A DNA stretch of 60,607 nt from an uncultured Pelagibacteraceae bacterium. GTDB taxonomy: Bacteria; Pseudomonadota; Alphaproteobacteria; Pelagibacterales; Pelagibacteraceae. The first letter of the stretch is position 1, and the number at the start of each line of letters is the position of its first letter. Below, one piece after another: positions 43,360-51,606 of this stretch. The notes below the pieces were generated by a model. That model was not told the origin of the DNA. It saw only the letters and a list, made by a program, of their open reading frames with translations, and did not search any database. The DNA lies in assembly GCA_902604005.1 (NCBI GenBank), contig CACKXH010000004.1:1-60607 (forward strand). Reading direction: 5' to 3'. A program made the position numbers and the translations under genes.

Positions 43360-44079
43360 TTAAAAATTATCCTTTAAATCTCTTAATTTTGAAAAGCTTT
43401 TTATATTTTTAGCCTTAAGAAATATATTACATTCTATTTCTTCATTTAAAATAGTCGGTACAGTTGGTATTCCTTTTTCTAGTTTCTTTTTAATATTTAA
43501 TATTTTATTTTTAAGCTTCGCATTTTTAGAGTCTTGTGTAATACAAAAATATGAGTTTTGAAGCGTATATTCATGTCCACAATAGATTTTTGTTTCTTTA
43601 GGTAAATTTTTAATTTTATTCAAAGAGTTAAACATTTGCTCATAACTTCCTTCAAAAATTCTACCACAACCAAGAGAAAAAAGAGTATCGCCTGTAAAAA
43701 TTATTTTTTCTTTAAAAAAGTGGAAAGCAATATGTCCACTTGTATGACCAGGGATATGATAAATTTTTGCTTCAAAATTATCTTCTTTCCATATTTGGTT
43801 ATCTTCGAGAAAAATATCTATTCCTGGAATACGTTCTCTATCCTTTCTAAATCCAACTACTTTAGAGTCATATTTTCTTTTTAATTCCAGATTACCACCT
43901 ACGTGATCATAATGATGATGAGTATTAAGAATATATTTTAATTTTACATTATTATCTTTAATAAAATTAATTACAGGCAAAGATTCACTTGGATCAATAA
44001 CACAAGCATTTTTATTTGTTTCATCAATTATCAAATAACTATAATTATCTTTAAGGCATTTAATAATTTCAATTTTCAT
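43360..44079 (-). CDS. gloB: hydroxyacylglutathione hydrolase (glyoxalase II)
   Basis: A 239-residue metallo-beta-lactamase-fold protein. THHHYDHVGG is the binuclear metal motif (near residue 52), HIPGHTSGHIAFHF and TGDTLFSLGCGR are the other ligand regions, and CGHEYT near residue 160 is typical of glyoxalase II. It hydrolyses lactoylglutathione in methylglyoxal detoxification. It is one base downstream of metW, and so probably part of the metX-metW operon. Confidence 0.92.
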   Translation of the reverse strand: MKIEIIKCLKDNYSYLIIDETNKNACVIDPSESLPVINFIKDNNVKLKYILNTHHHYDHVGGNLELKRKYDSKVVGFRKDRERIPGIDIFLEDNQIWKEDNFEAKIYHIPGHTSGHIAFHFFKEKIIFTGDTLFSLGCGRIFEGSYEQMFNSLNKIKNLPKETKIYCGHEYTLQNSYFCITQDSKNAKLKNKILNIKKKLEKGIPTVPTILNEEIECNIFLKAKNIKSFSKLRDLKDNF

Positions 44080-44080
44080 T

Positions 44081-44677
44081 TTATTTTTCGATTAAAAATA
44101 TTCCAAGTTCAGAATATAGATTTTTGATAAATAAATTAGAATTGTTAATATTTGATACACTATTATTCACAAGAGCTAAAGATTTAAAAATCTTGAAATT
44201 TATAGTTTCAGAAAACTTAAAAAAATCTTTAATAGTACACATATGAATATTAGGTGTATTGTACCATTCATTAGGTAATGTTTTGGTCACTGGCATTGTA
44301 CCTTTTGTTAATAAATTTAACCTTACTTTCCAATGACCAAAATTTGGAATAGTAACGATAGCTTTTTTCCCTACTCTTAAGAGTTCTTTAATGACTATTT
44401 CTGGATTTATAAAAGCTTGCAAAGTTTGACCTAAAACAACATAATCAAAAGAATCATTTGGAAACTGTTTCAAGTCAAATTCTGCATTTCCCTCAATTAC
44501 TGTTAATCCTTTAGATATACATACTTGAACTTTTTCTTTTGAAATTTCTATACCTCTTATATCAACATTTTTATTCTTTTTAAGAAATTCCATTAAAGTT
44601 CCGTCATTACAACCAACATCTAAAACTCTGGACTTTTCATTTATCATATTAGTAATTATTTTATATTCTGGCTTCAT
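44081..44677 (-). CDS. metW: methionine biosynthesis protein MetW
   Basis: A 198-residue class I SAM-dependent methyltransferase-like protein. VLDVGCNDGTLMEFL is the SAM-binding loop, and PNFGHWKVRLNLLTKGTMPVT (in part) is the MetW signature. MetW is generally encoded with MetX and is needed for MetX function in several proteobacteria. It lies 5 bases after metX. Confidence 0.94.
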   Translation of the reverse strand: MKPEYKIITNMINEKSRVLDVGCNDGTLMEFLKKNKNVDIRGIEISKEKVQVCISKGLTVIEGNAEFDLKQFPNDSFDYVVLGQTLQAFINPEIVIKELLRVGKKAIVTIPNFGHWKVRLNLLTKGTMPVTKTLPNEWYNTPNIHMCTIKDFFKFSETINFKIFKSLALVNNSVSNINNSNLFIKNLYSELGIFLIEK

Positions 44678-44682
44678 AAGAT

Positions 44683-45798
44683 TTATTCTATGTATGATTT
44701 ATCTAAAAAATTTTTAAGAGCTTTTAAAAAATCTGGAACATCTAATAAAAAAGAATCATGACCTTTATCAGACTCTATTTCTACAAAACCAACATCAGCA
44801 CCAATGGCATTTAATGCAATAACTATCTCCTTATTTTCTTGAGTAGGATAAAGCCAATCTGATGTGAATGATATTACAAAAAATTTAGCCTTTGTATCTT
44901 TGAAAGCATTAGACAAATTTCCATTAAACTGTTTAATTAAATCGAAGTAATCCATTGCCCTGGTTATATAAAGATAGCTGTTGGCATCAAATCTATCTAC
45001 AAAAACAGAACCTTGATATCTCAAATAGCTTTCTATTTGAAAGTCAGCATCAAAACCAAATTTGAGATCATCTCTTTCTTGTAAGTTTCTTCCAAATTTT
45101 TCTTGAAGACCTTTTTTTGAAAGATAAGTTATATGTGCAGCCATTCTGGCAACTGCTAATCCTTTATCTGGAACATTATTGTTAGATAAATATTTTCCAT
45201 CTAACCAATTGTGGTCAGCTGTAATAGCTTGTCTGCCAAGTTCATTAAATGCAATATTTTGTGCAGAATGACTAGAGGTGCAAGCTATAGGTATTGCTGT
45301 TTTAGTTTTTTCAGGAAAATTACTCACAAATTGTAAAACTTGCATTCCTCCCATTGACCCACCAACAACAGAAAAAAGTTTTGTAATTCCAAAATGATCT
45401 AATAAATTTACTTGTGCGTTAACAATATCGTTTATTGTAATTACTGGAAAATCTGTTCCATATATTTTTTTTGTTTCTTGATTGATATGACTAGGACCAA
45501 AAGACCCCATGCATCCACCAATAACATTTGCACAAATAACAAAATATTTATTTGTATCAATTGATTTATTTGGACCAACAGCATAAGACCACCAACCATC
45601 TTTTTTAGTTATTGGATTTATACCTGTAACAAATTGATCTCCAGTTAATGCATGGCACACTAAAATTGCGTTATCTTTTTTTTCATTTAGGTAACCATAA
45701 GTTTCATAAGCTAAAGGGAAATTATTAATAATTTGACCACAATCTAACTTTAATGGTTTTTTTATAACAATTGTTTTTATATTCTCTTTAATATTCAT
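44683..45798 (-). CDS. metX: homoserine O-acetyltransferase MetX
   Basis: A 371-residue alpha/beta-hydrolase-fold acyltransferase. The nucleophile is Ser148 in GGSMGGMQ, the acid is in FTSDWLYP (Asp), and the base is in GHDSFLLD (His). [13 protein letters not shown] is typical. It makes O-acetylhomoserine (possibly succinyl in some family members), which accepts sulfide or methanethiol downstream. A SAM-II riboswitch and promoter precede it, so expression should fall when S-adenosylmethionine is high. Confidence 0.95.
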   Translation of the reverse strand: MNIKENIKTIVIKKPLKLDCGQIINNFPLAYETYGYLNEKKDNAILVCHALTGDQFVTGINPITKKDGWWSYAVGPNKSIDTNKYFVICANVIGGCMGSFGPSHINQETKKIYGTDFPVITINDIVNAQVNLLDHFGITKLFSVVGGSMGGMQVLQFVSNFPEKTKTAIPIACTSSHSAQNIAFNELGRQAITADHNWLDGKYLSNNNVPDKGLAVARMAAHITYLSKKGLQEKFGRNLQERDDLKFGFDADFQIESYLRYQGSVFVDRFDANSYLYITRAMDYFDLIKQFNGNLSNAFKDTKAKFFVISFTSDWLYPTQENKEIVIALNAIGADVGFVEIESDKGHDSFLLDVPDFLKALKNFLDKSYIE

Positions 45799-45833
45799 AA
45801 TTAAAGCTGAAGTGTGAATTGTGAGAAAAAAAA

Positions 45834-45884
45834 CTTTTTTAGCGGTTTTTTTAAAGCGCTCGCAATTCAGGTAAATCAGCGCAT
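45834..45884 (-). ncRNA. SAM-II riboswitch in the metX leader
   Basis: Reading the minus strand, GCGCUGAUUUACC, then UUGCGAGCGC, then CGCUAAAAAAG match the SAM-II (metA motif) aptamer in order and spacing. P1 pairs GCGCU (45882-45878) with AGCGC (45860-45856); the GCUAAAAA segment at the 3' end forms the pseudoknot strand. The 51-base element begins about where transcription would start and ends 35 bases before the metX ATG. SAM-II is known from alphaproteobacteria and marine metagenomes upstream of metA/metX genes, where SAM binding lowers translation. Confidence 0.93.
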
Positions 45885-45888
45885 AAAT

Positions 45889-45917
45889 TTTGTACTAGAA
45901 GTTATTTAGTATGTCAA
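45889..45917 (-). promoter_or_regulatory. near-consensus promoter for the SAM-II-metX transcript
   Basis: On the minus strand a perfect TTGACA (45912-45917), a 17-base spacer, and TACAAA (45889-45894). Transcription would start near 45883, right at the 5' end of the riboswitch, so there is almost no RNA ahead of the aptamer. Confidence 0.8.
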
Positions 45918-45936
45918 TTTTAAAAATATTTCTACT

Positions 45937-45942
45937 TATACT
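45937..45942 (+). promoter_or_regulatory. possible -10 element for hisC
   Basis: TATACT lies 47 bases before the hisC ATG in the divergent region shared with metX. No good -35 is visible at the right distance. It is the best candidate in the 45885-45988 stretch for the plus-strand genes. Confidence 0.35.
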
Positions 45943-45988
45943 ATATGAAAAATTGTTATTTTATTTATAAAGAGCTAAAAATTAAAAG

Positions 45989-47074
45989 ATGACAACATTA
46001 AGATTTAAACAATTTAATATAGAGCCTTACATACCGGGTAAATCTAATATTAAGAATTTTAAAGATACTATAAAACTCTCTGCAAATGAATCTGCATTTG
46101 GTGTAAGTTCAAGAGTTAAAAAAATTCTTTTAAGAAGAAAATTAAGTTTTTTTAGATATCCAGATGGGAAATCTAAAAAATTAATTTATCAAATATCCAA
46201 ACAATTTAAGTGTAATAAAGATAAGATTATTTGTGGTGCAGGTTCAGATGAAATTATTCAAATGTTGTGTCAACTTTTTCTTAATCCTAGGAATGAAGTA
46301 ATAGTCCCTCAGTTTAGTTTTTTGATGTACCGAATTTATGCAAAAATAGCTGGTGCAAAAGTTGTTTTTGCTAAAGAAAAAAATTTTAAAATATCAATTA
46401 CTGAAATATTAAGAAAAGTTACAAAAAAAACAAAAATAGTTTTTTTAGCAAATCCAAACAATCCTACTGGAACTTATTTAAATAGATTTGAAATTGTTCA
46501 ATTAAGAAAAAGGCTAAGACAGAATATATTGTTAGTTGTTGATGATGCTTATGCTGAATATATGAAAAATCCAGATTACAGATCTGGATTAGACTTATTT
46601 AAAAATAAAAAAAATGTTTTTGTTTTAAGAACATTTTCGAAAATTTATGGCTTAGCTTCTCTGAGAGTAGGTTGGGGATACGGAGATAAAAAAATAATTA
46701 GTAATTTAGATTTAATAAAACCACCATTTAATATTAATGAGGTTGCTCAATTAGCAGCAATTGAATCTCTTAAAGATAAAAAATTTATATCTCGTTCAAT
46801 TAAACATAATATAATTTATGCAAAAAAATTGAAAATTTTTTTGGATAAATTTAATATTAGATCAAACGATGTTTCTGCAAATTTCTTACTATTAGATTTT
46901 TCCAAGTGCAAATTTAAGGCTAAATATTTTTATGAAAAACTTAAAGTAAAAGGAATTATCTTAAGATCAACTGAATATGGCTATAAAATTAAAAATAGAC
47001 TACGATTAACAATAGGTTCAAGAACTGATTGTTTAAAGTTTATTCGTGCAGTAGAAAGTATATTTAAAAAATGA
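45989..47074 (+). CDS. hisC: histidinol-phosphate/aromatic aminotransferase HisC
   Basis: A 361-residue PLP aminotransferase of the HisC type. KLSANESAFGVS near the N-terminus, FLANPNNPTGTYL, DDAYAEY and the PLP-lysine motif RTFSKIYGLASLRVGWGYG (about residue 212) are visible. It converts imidazole-acetol phosphate to histidinol phosphate, and homologues also transaminate phenylpyruvate and hydroxyphenylpyruvate. Four-base overlap with a prephenate dehydrogenase suggests a role in tyrosine/phenylalanine synthesis here. Confidence 0.92.
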   Translation: MTTLRFKQFNIEPYIPGKSNIKNFKDTIKLSANESAFGVSSRVKKILLRRKLSFFRYPDGKSKKLIYQISKQFKCNKDKIICGAGSDEIIQMLCQLFLNPRNEVIVPQFSFLMYRIYAKIAGAKVVFAKEKNFKISITEILRKVTKKTKIVFLANPNNPTGTYLNRFEIVQLRKRLRQNILLVVDDAYAEYMKNPDYRSGLDLFKNKKNVFVLRTFSKIYGLASLRVGWGYGDKKIISNLDLIKPPFNINEVAQLAAIESLKDKKFISRSIKHNIIYAKKLKIFLDKFNIRSNDVSANFLLLDFSKCKFKAKYFYEKLKVKGIILRSTEYGYKIKNRLRLTIGSRTDCLKFIRAVESIFKK

Positions 47075-47964
47075 AAAATGTATTGATTATTGGTTGTGGG
47101 TTATTAGGTTCCTCTTTGTTAAGAAGAATTCATAAAAAAAAATTAGCAAAAAAAATATTTGTTTATGAAAAATCAAAAAAAAATATTAGAAAAATTAAAA
47201 AATTAAAATTATCAGGGATTTTAGTTAAAAGACCGCAAGATGTAGCAGCAGAATCAGAATTAATCATCTTTTGCACGCCAATAAGCGAGTACAAAAAAAT
47301 AATTTTAAAAATTAATAACAACCTTTCACCAAGGCATATAATTACAGATGTAGGTTCATCAAAATTAGTACTTTCAAAAATAATAAAAAAAAATATAAAG
47401 AAAGATATTTCATGGACCTCTAGTCATCCAATTGCTGGATCAGAGGTTAGTGGACCCGAGCACGGTAAACAGAGTCTTTTTGAAAATAAATGGTGTGTTT
47501 TGATTAAAGATAAAAAATCTAATATTAAACATTTAAAGTTTTTACACTCTTTTTGGAAAAAGATGGGATCAAAGACCGTCGAAATGAGCCTTGAAAAACA
47601 TGATAAAATTTTTTCAATAACAAGTCATTTACCTCATTTAATAGCCTATAATTTAGTCAAATCAGCTCAAGATTTTGAAAAAAAACAAAAATACAATTTA
47701 TTAAAATATAGTGCTGGAGGTTTGAGAGATTTTTCAAGAATAGCAGCCTCTAATGAAATAATGTGGAGAGATATTTTTTTTGATAATAAAAAGAATGTTT
47801 CAAAAGCTATTAATTTATTTATTAAAAATTTAAATGAATTTAAAAAAGATATTAATTTGAATAGAAACAATTCTATTTTAAAAAAGTTAATGCAAACTAA
47901 AAAAGTAAGATCTCAAATTATCAAGTTAAAACAAGATATAAACAAACCAGATTTTGGAAGATAA
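47071..47964 (+). CDS. tyrA: prephenate dehydrogenase (TyrA/TyrC type)
   Basis: A 297-residue NAD(P) dehydrogenase. GCGLLGSSLLRRI near the N-terminus is the Rossmann loop; TSSHPIAGSEVSGPEHG near residue 115 and TSHLPHLIAYNL are the substrate-site motifs of the family. It oxidatively decarboxylates prephenate (or arogenate) for tyrosine synthesis. No ACT domain is visible. The gene ends one base before the convergent TPR-sulfotransferase stop. Confidence 0.92.
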   Translation: MKNVLIIGCGLLGSSLLRRIHKKKLAKKIFVYEKSKKNIRKIKKLKLSGILVKRPQDVAAESELIIFCTPISEYKKIILKINNNLSPRHIITDVGSSKLVLSKIIKKNIKKDISWTSSHPIAGSEVSGPEHGKQSLFENKWCVLIKDKKSNIKHLKFLHSFWKKMGSKTVEMSLEKHDKIFSITSHLPHLIAYNLVKSAQDFEKKQKYNLLKYSAGGLRDFSRIAASNEIMWRDIFFDNKKNVSKAINLFIKNLNEFKKDINLNRNNSILKKLMQTKKVRSQIIKLKQDINKPDFGR

Positions 47965-47965
47965 A

Positions 47966-49504
47966 TTAATACTTAATATTTTCAATTAAGTTATTTAAAT
48001 ATTCCTTAAAAATTTTAGATGAGTTAATAGCTGATTTATAAATGGGTTTTCTAGCTTGTGTTGAACTAGCAGTTTTAATTGACCTAGCGTTTTTGTGATG
48101 ATTTAAGCAATTATCATCCCAATCTAATTTACAATAATCTAAAAGTTTTGAAACTTCTTTCTTTGGATCATCTACTAAATTCTCATATTTAATATCATAA
48201 ATAAATCCAGGAAATTTATTTCTCCAGAAAGACATAAGTTCTTCATATAAATTATAGAAACTTGCAATATCTTTTAAATCGTTTGAAAAAAGTAAACTAC
48301 CAGAAAAGTAATTTTTAAAAATTGACCACGAAACATCCAAAGAGTCTCTTTTACAATTTACTATTTTTGCCTCTGGAAAGATATTTTTGATAAAACCTAT
48401 ATACCTAAAATTTAATGGGGCTTTGTCAGTAAAAAAATTTTTGCTTTTATCTAAATATGAAATTTTGTTGTAATATTCTTCCTCTGAATTTGAAACTAAT
48501 TCATCATAATTCTTTTTTTTATTATTATCTTTAGGGTCTAAAAAATTTCTTTTTATTATTTTATCTAAGAAAATTAGTTCACCACCACCAAAAACTTCTT
48601 TATGAGATGATAATATTTGTTCGACCAAAGAAGTTCCAGATCTTGGCATACCAACAATGAATATTATCTTCCTATTATTGATTTTTTTAATTTTAGTAAA
48701 ACTATCATATGAATAATTCTTTATTTTATTGAAAATTTCTTCATCTTTTTCAAAATTATATTTTGAAAGTTTTTTTGCAATTTTATTGCCATTGAGATAA
48801 TTAGAAAAAGACTTTTTATAATCTTTTATGTCTTCATAATATTTTCCTAAACCAAAATATAAATGTGACTCTTGTAAATTATCAATTTCTTTACTGGCTA
48901 ATTTTTTTTTCATTTGATGATAATGTTCATGATTTTCTGAATAGTTGATAACTCTAGAATAGAGTCTGTCAGCTTCAGTAAAATAAGGCTGATAAGTTTG
49001 AATCTTTTCTAAATATTTTTTTGCATTTTCAAAATCTCCCAATGATTCATAGCTTAAAGATAGATTGAACAATACTTGGACTAAATCGCTTTTTATTGAC
49101 AAACATTTTTGATAAAGGCTAATTGCTTCATTTGTTAAATTTAAATCACGTTTTAAGTTTCCGAGATTATTGATTATATTTATGTAATTGGGTTCAATTT
49201 CTAAGCCTCTATTAAAAAAATATTCTGCTTTATCAAAGTTTTCTAGTCTATAGTGACTAATTCCCATATTATTTAAAAAGTGTGGATTTTTTGGATTAGC
49301 CTGTAGTGCTTGATCCATAACCTCTATAGCCTCTGAAAATTTTCCTAAATTTTGATAGGCGATACAAAGTATATTAAAAATTACTTGATGTTTTCTTTTT
49401 TTAAGTAAAGTTTTAGACTCAATAATAACATCCTCAAATAAACCTGCTTTTAATTTATTGCTGAGAGTTTCAAATTTTCGTTTTAATTCGGTATCTGAAA
49501 TCAT
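47966..49504 (-). CDS. TPR-repeat sulfotransferase fusion
   Basis: A 512-residue two-part protein. Residues about 10-240 are TPR helices with recurring spacing (for example AIEVMDQALQANPKNPHFLNNMG, quoted in parts, then NFDKAEYFFNRGLEIEPNY). Residues about 278-500 are a sulfotransferase: the PAPS phosphate loop is GMPRSGTS at 285-292 and the 3'-phosphate region is around NCKRDSLDVSWSIF. Such fusions are common in marine bacteria, but their acceptors are mostly unknown (protein, peptide or glycan). No signal peptide is visible. It overlaps the next gene by 4 bases. Confidence 0.88.
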   Translation of the reverse strand: MISDTELKRKFETLSNKLKAGLFEDVIIESKTLLKKRKHQVIFNILCIAYQNLGKFSEAIEVMDQALQANPKNPHFLNNMGISHYRLENFDKAEYFFNRGLEIEPNYINIINNLGNLKRDLNLTNEAISLYQKCLSIKSDLVQVLFNLSLSYESLGDFENAKKYLEKIQTYQPYFTEADRLYSRVINYSENHEHYHQMKKKLASKEIDNLQESHLYFGLGKYYEDIKDYKKSFSNYLNGNKIAKKLSKYNFEKDEEIFNKIKNYSYDSFTKIKKINNRKIIFIVGMPRSGTSLVEQILSSHKEVFGGGELIFLDKIIKRNFLDPKDNNKKKNYDELVSNSEEEYYNKISYLDKSKNFFTDKAPLNFRYIGFIKNIFPEAKIVNCKRDSLDVSWSIFKNYFSGSLLFSNDLKDIASFYNLYEELMSFWRNKFPGFIYDIKYENLVDDPKKEVSKLLDYCKLDWDDNCLNHHKNARSIKTASSTQARKPIYKSAINSSKIFKEYLNNLIENIKY

Positions 49505-50238
49505 TTTAAATATATTGGTTTTAATTTAGTTGTCTTATAAATTCTATCTATTGTTTTATTTATGTCCATTATTAGAACTTTCTTTTTGGGACCATATGCA
49601 TGAATTAATTTTTTGTTATTTAAACAAATAGCCACGTGTCCCTTCCAAAAAAGTATATTCTTTTTGATTAATTTTTTATCAGATAATTTTTTGCAAAATT
49701 TAATTTGATCTTTGGTGTCTCTAGGAAAAAATACTCTATTATAATAAAAATAAATTTGAATTAATGCTGAGCAATCAATGCCATTAGAAGTTTTTCCTCC
49801 CCACAAATATTTAGTATTTATAAATAATTTAAGAATTTTTTTAAAGTCTCTTTCATAATGATCAATTTTTTTAGTATCATTTATTTTAATCCATTTATTT
49901 TTTTCGAACTCAATAAACGCTTTTTCTTGTTTCTTTATAGAAATTCCTGTGCCAAAAAACAGAAATTTATTTGTTGATAAAAATTTATTACTTTTTTTTT
50001 TAAAAATTTTAGATTTTAATTTATAAACTTTATTTGTTGGATTAAAGTTTCTATTAAATTTTGTATTTTTGATATAGCCAATATATTTATCAAAATTAGT
50101 TTTAATTTTAAGCCAATTTTTTTTTTTACTTAAAATTTTAAATTTTTCTCCATATAAAATTTGTGTAACTATTTCTGAATTCAATGAAGGTTTTGAATTC
50201 AAATTTGTTACAGATGAATTAAAAAAATTATTTTTCAC
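49501..50238 (-). CDS. SH3/NlpC-P60 cell-wall peptidase, dipeptidyl-peptidase VI-like
   Basis: A 245-residue protein with one or two bacterial SH3 domains (residues about 5-120) and an NlpC/P60 catalytic domain (about 130-245). The triad is Cys156 in GIDCSAL, His201 in GHVAICLN and His213 in IHAYG, and YLWGGKTSNGIDCS matches the YkfC-type gamma-D-glutamyl-diamino-acid peptidases. I see no signal peptide, which fits a cytoplasmic enzyme acting on imported muropeptides. The next gene upstream is an AmpG-like permease, which supports murein recycling. Confidence 0.85.
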   Translation of the reverse strand: MKNNFFNSSVTNLNSKPSLNSEIVTQILYGEKFKILSKKKNWLKIKTNFDKYIGYIKNTKFNRNFNPTNKVYKLKSKIFKKKSNKFLSTNKFLFFGTGISIKKQEKAFIEFEKNKWIKINDTKKIDHYERDFKKILKLFINTKYLWGGKTSNGIDCSALIQIYFYYNRVFFPRDTKDQIKFCKKLSDKKLIKKNILFWKGHVAICLNNKKLIHAYGPKKKVLIMDINKTIDRIYKTTKLKPIYLK

Positions 50239-51604
50239 TAAATTTAAGTTTATCCTTCATAAGCCATAAAATAATAAGAGATGGAATTACCATAACTGCT
50301 GTTAAAATAAAAAATATCCCCCAATCTCCATTTAACCAATCCACCAATGCTCCAGAAGAAGATGCTAATGTAGTTCTTCCAGCAGTCCCTATAGAGGCTA
50401 AAAGAGCATATTGAGTTGCGGTATAAGCTCTATCAACCAGCAAAGATATGAATGCTACAAATGCAACTGTTGCAAATGCAGCTGCAATATCATCAAAAAT
50501 TACTGCAATGACAAAAAGTATTTCAGATTTATCACTCCAAGCCAAAAAGCTAAATAAAAAATTAGTACTTGCCATCATAATTCCAGCTAAAAACATTGCT
50601 TTAAGTACTCCAGATTTAATAACAAAAAGACCACCTAAAAGAGTAAAAGTTACAGTGGTAATCCACCCCAAAGTTTTTGAATAAATTGCAATATCAGTTT
50701 TGCTAAAACCAATCTCTTTATAAAAAATTATAGACATTCTACCTAAAAAAGCTTCTCCAACTTTGAATAAAAAAACAAAACCTAAAATTCCTAATGCTAT
50801 AGAAAAACCATTTTTTCTAAAAAAGCTAATTATGGGTCCACCGATAGTGCCACCTATCCAGGTTATAAATTGAGTAAAAAAATTTTCTTCTTTAAAATTA
50901 CTTGAAATTATTCGATCTGTTTCTTTTTGCTTATTTTGTCTTTCAAGAGAGCCAGTTTCTTTTATAAACATAAGACCTATATTCATTAAAATAATAAGAA
51001 CCCCTAGAATTAAAAATGTTAATTGCCAGTAATTTTCAAATCCTATTTTTTGTAAATATTCTGCAGAAAATAAGGATAATACACCTCCTAATTTATAGCC
51101 ACTCCACCAACCTACAACAGCCATTGCGGCTCCAGCGGCCATTGATTTTCCTTCATGTTCACCAATTTGTTCTATTCTTAATGCATCTACGGTAATATCT
51201 TGGGTTGCGGATGCTACTGCTATTAATAAGCCAACTGTAATTACCAATGCCAAATTTTCTGTTGGATTAATGATACTCCACAAAAAAAGTGAAATTAGAA
51301 TTAATATTTGCATTAAAACTATCCAGCCTCTTCTATGACCTATTTTTCTTGTCAAGAAAGGAATTTGCACTCTGTCAATTATAGGAGCCCATAAATAATT
51401 AAATGCATAAACTCCAAAAATTAATCCAGCCCAACCAATTGTAGATCTACTTAATCCATCTTCCTTTAACCATAAACTAAGACTACTACCAATTAAAACC
51501 CAAGGAAAACCTGAAATTGCACCCAATAATAAAATCTTTAACATTCTTTTATCTAAATAAATTGAAAACATTTCAGAAAAAGATTGTTTTTTAATTTCGA
51601 TCAT
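50228..51604 (-). CDS. ampG: AmpG-like muropeptide permease (MFS)
   Basis: A major-facilitator protein with about 12 membrane segments, 458 residues from the ATG at 51604. An upstream TTG at 51619 in the same frame would overlap trkH; the ATG lies 2 bases after the trkH stop. LLGAISGFPWVLIGSSLSLWLKEDG (in part) near the N-terminus and QDITVDALRIE near residue 145 are AmpG traits. AmpG imports anhydro-muropeptides for recycling. The 11-base overlap with the NlpC/P60 gene fits a shared pathway. Confidence 0.85.
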   Translation of the reverse strand: MIEIKKQSFSEMFSIYLDKRMLKILLLGAISGFPWVLIGSSLSLWLKEDGLSRSTIGWAGLIFGVYAFNYLWAPIIDRVQIPFLTRKIGHRRGWIVLMQILILISLFLWSIINPTENLALVITVGLLIAVASATQDITVDALRIEQIGEHEGKSMAAGAAMAVVGWWSGYKLGGVLSLFSAEYLQKIGFENYWQLTFLILGVLIILMNIGLMFIKETGSLERQNKQKETDRIISSNFKEENFFTQFITWIGGTIGGPIISFFRKNGFSIALGILGFVFLFKVGEAFLGRMSIIFYKEIGFSKTDIAIYSKTLGWITTVTFTLLGGLFVIKSGVLKAMFLAGIMMASTNFLFSFLAWSDKSEILFVIAVIFDDIAAAFATVAFVAFISLLVDRAYTATQYALLASIGTAGRTTLASSSGALVDWLNGDWGIFFILTAVMVIPSLIILWLMKDKLKFSEK

Positions 51605-51606
51605 TT

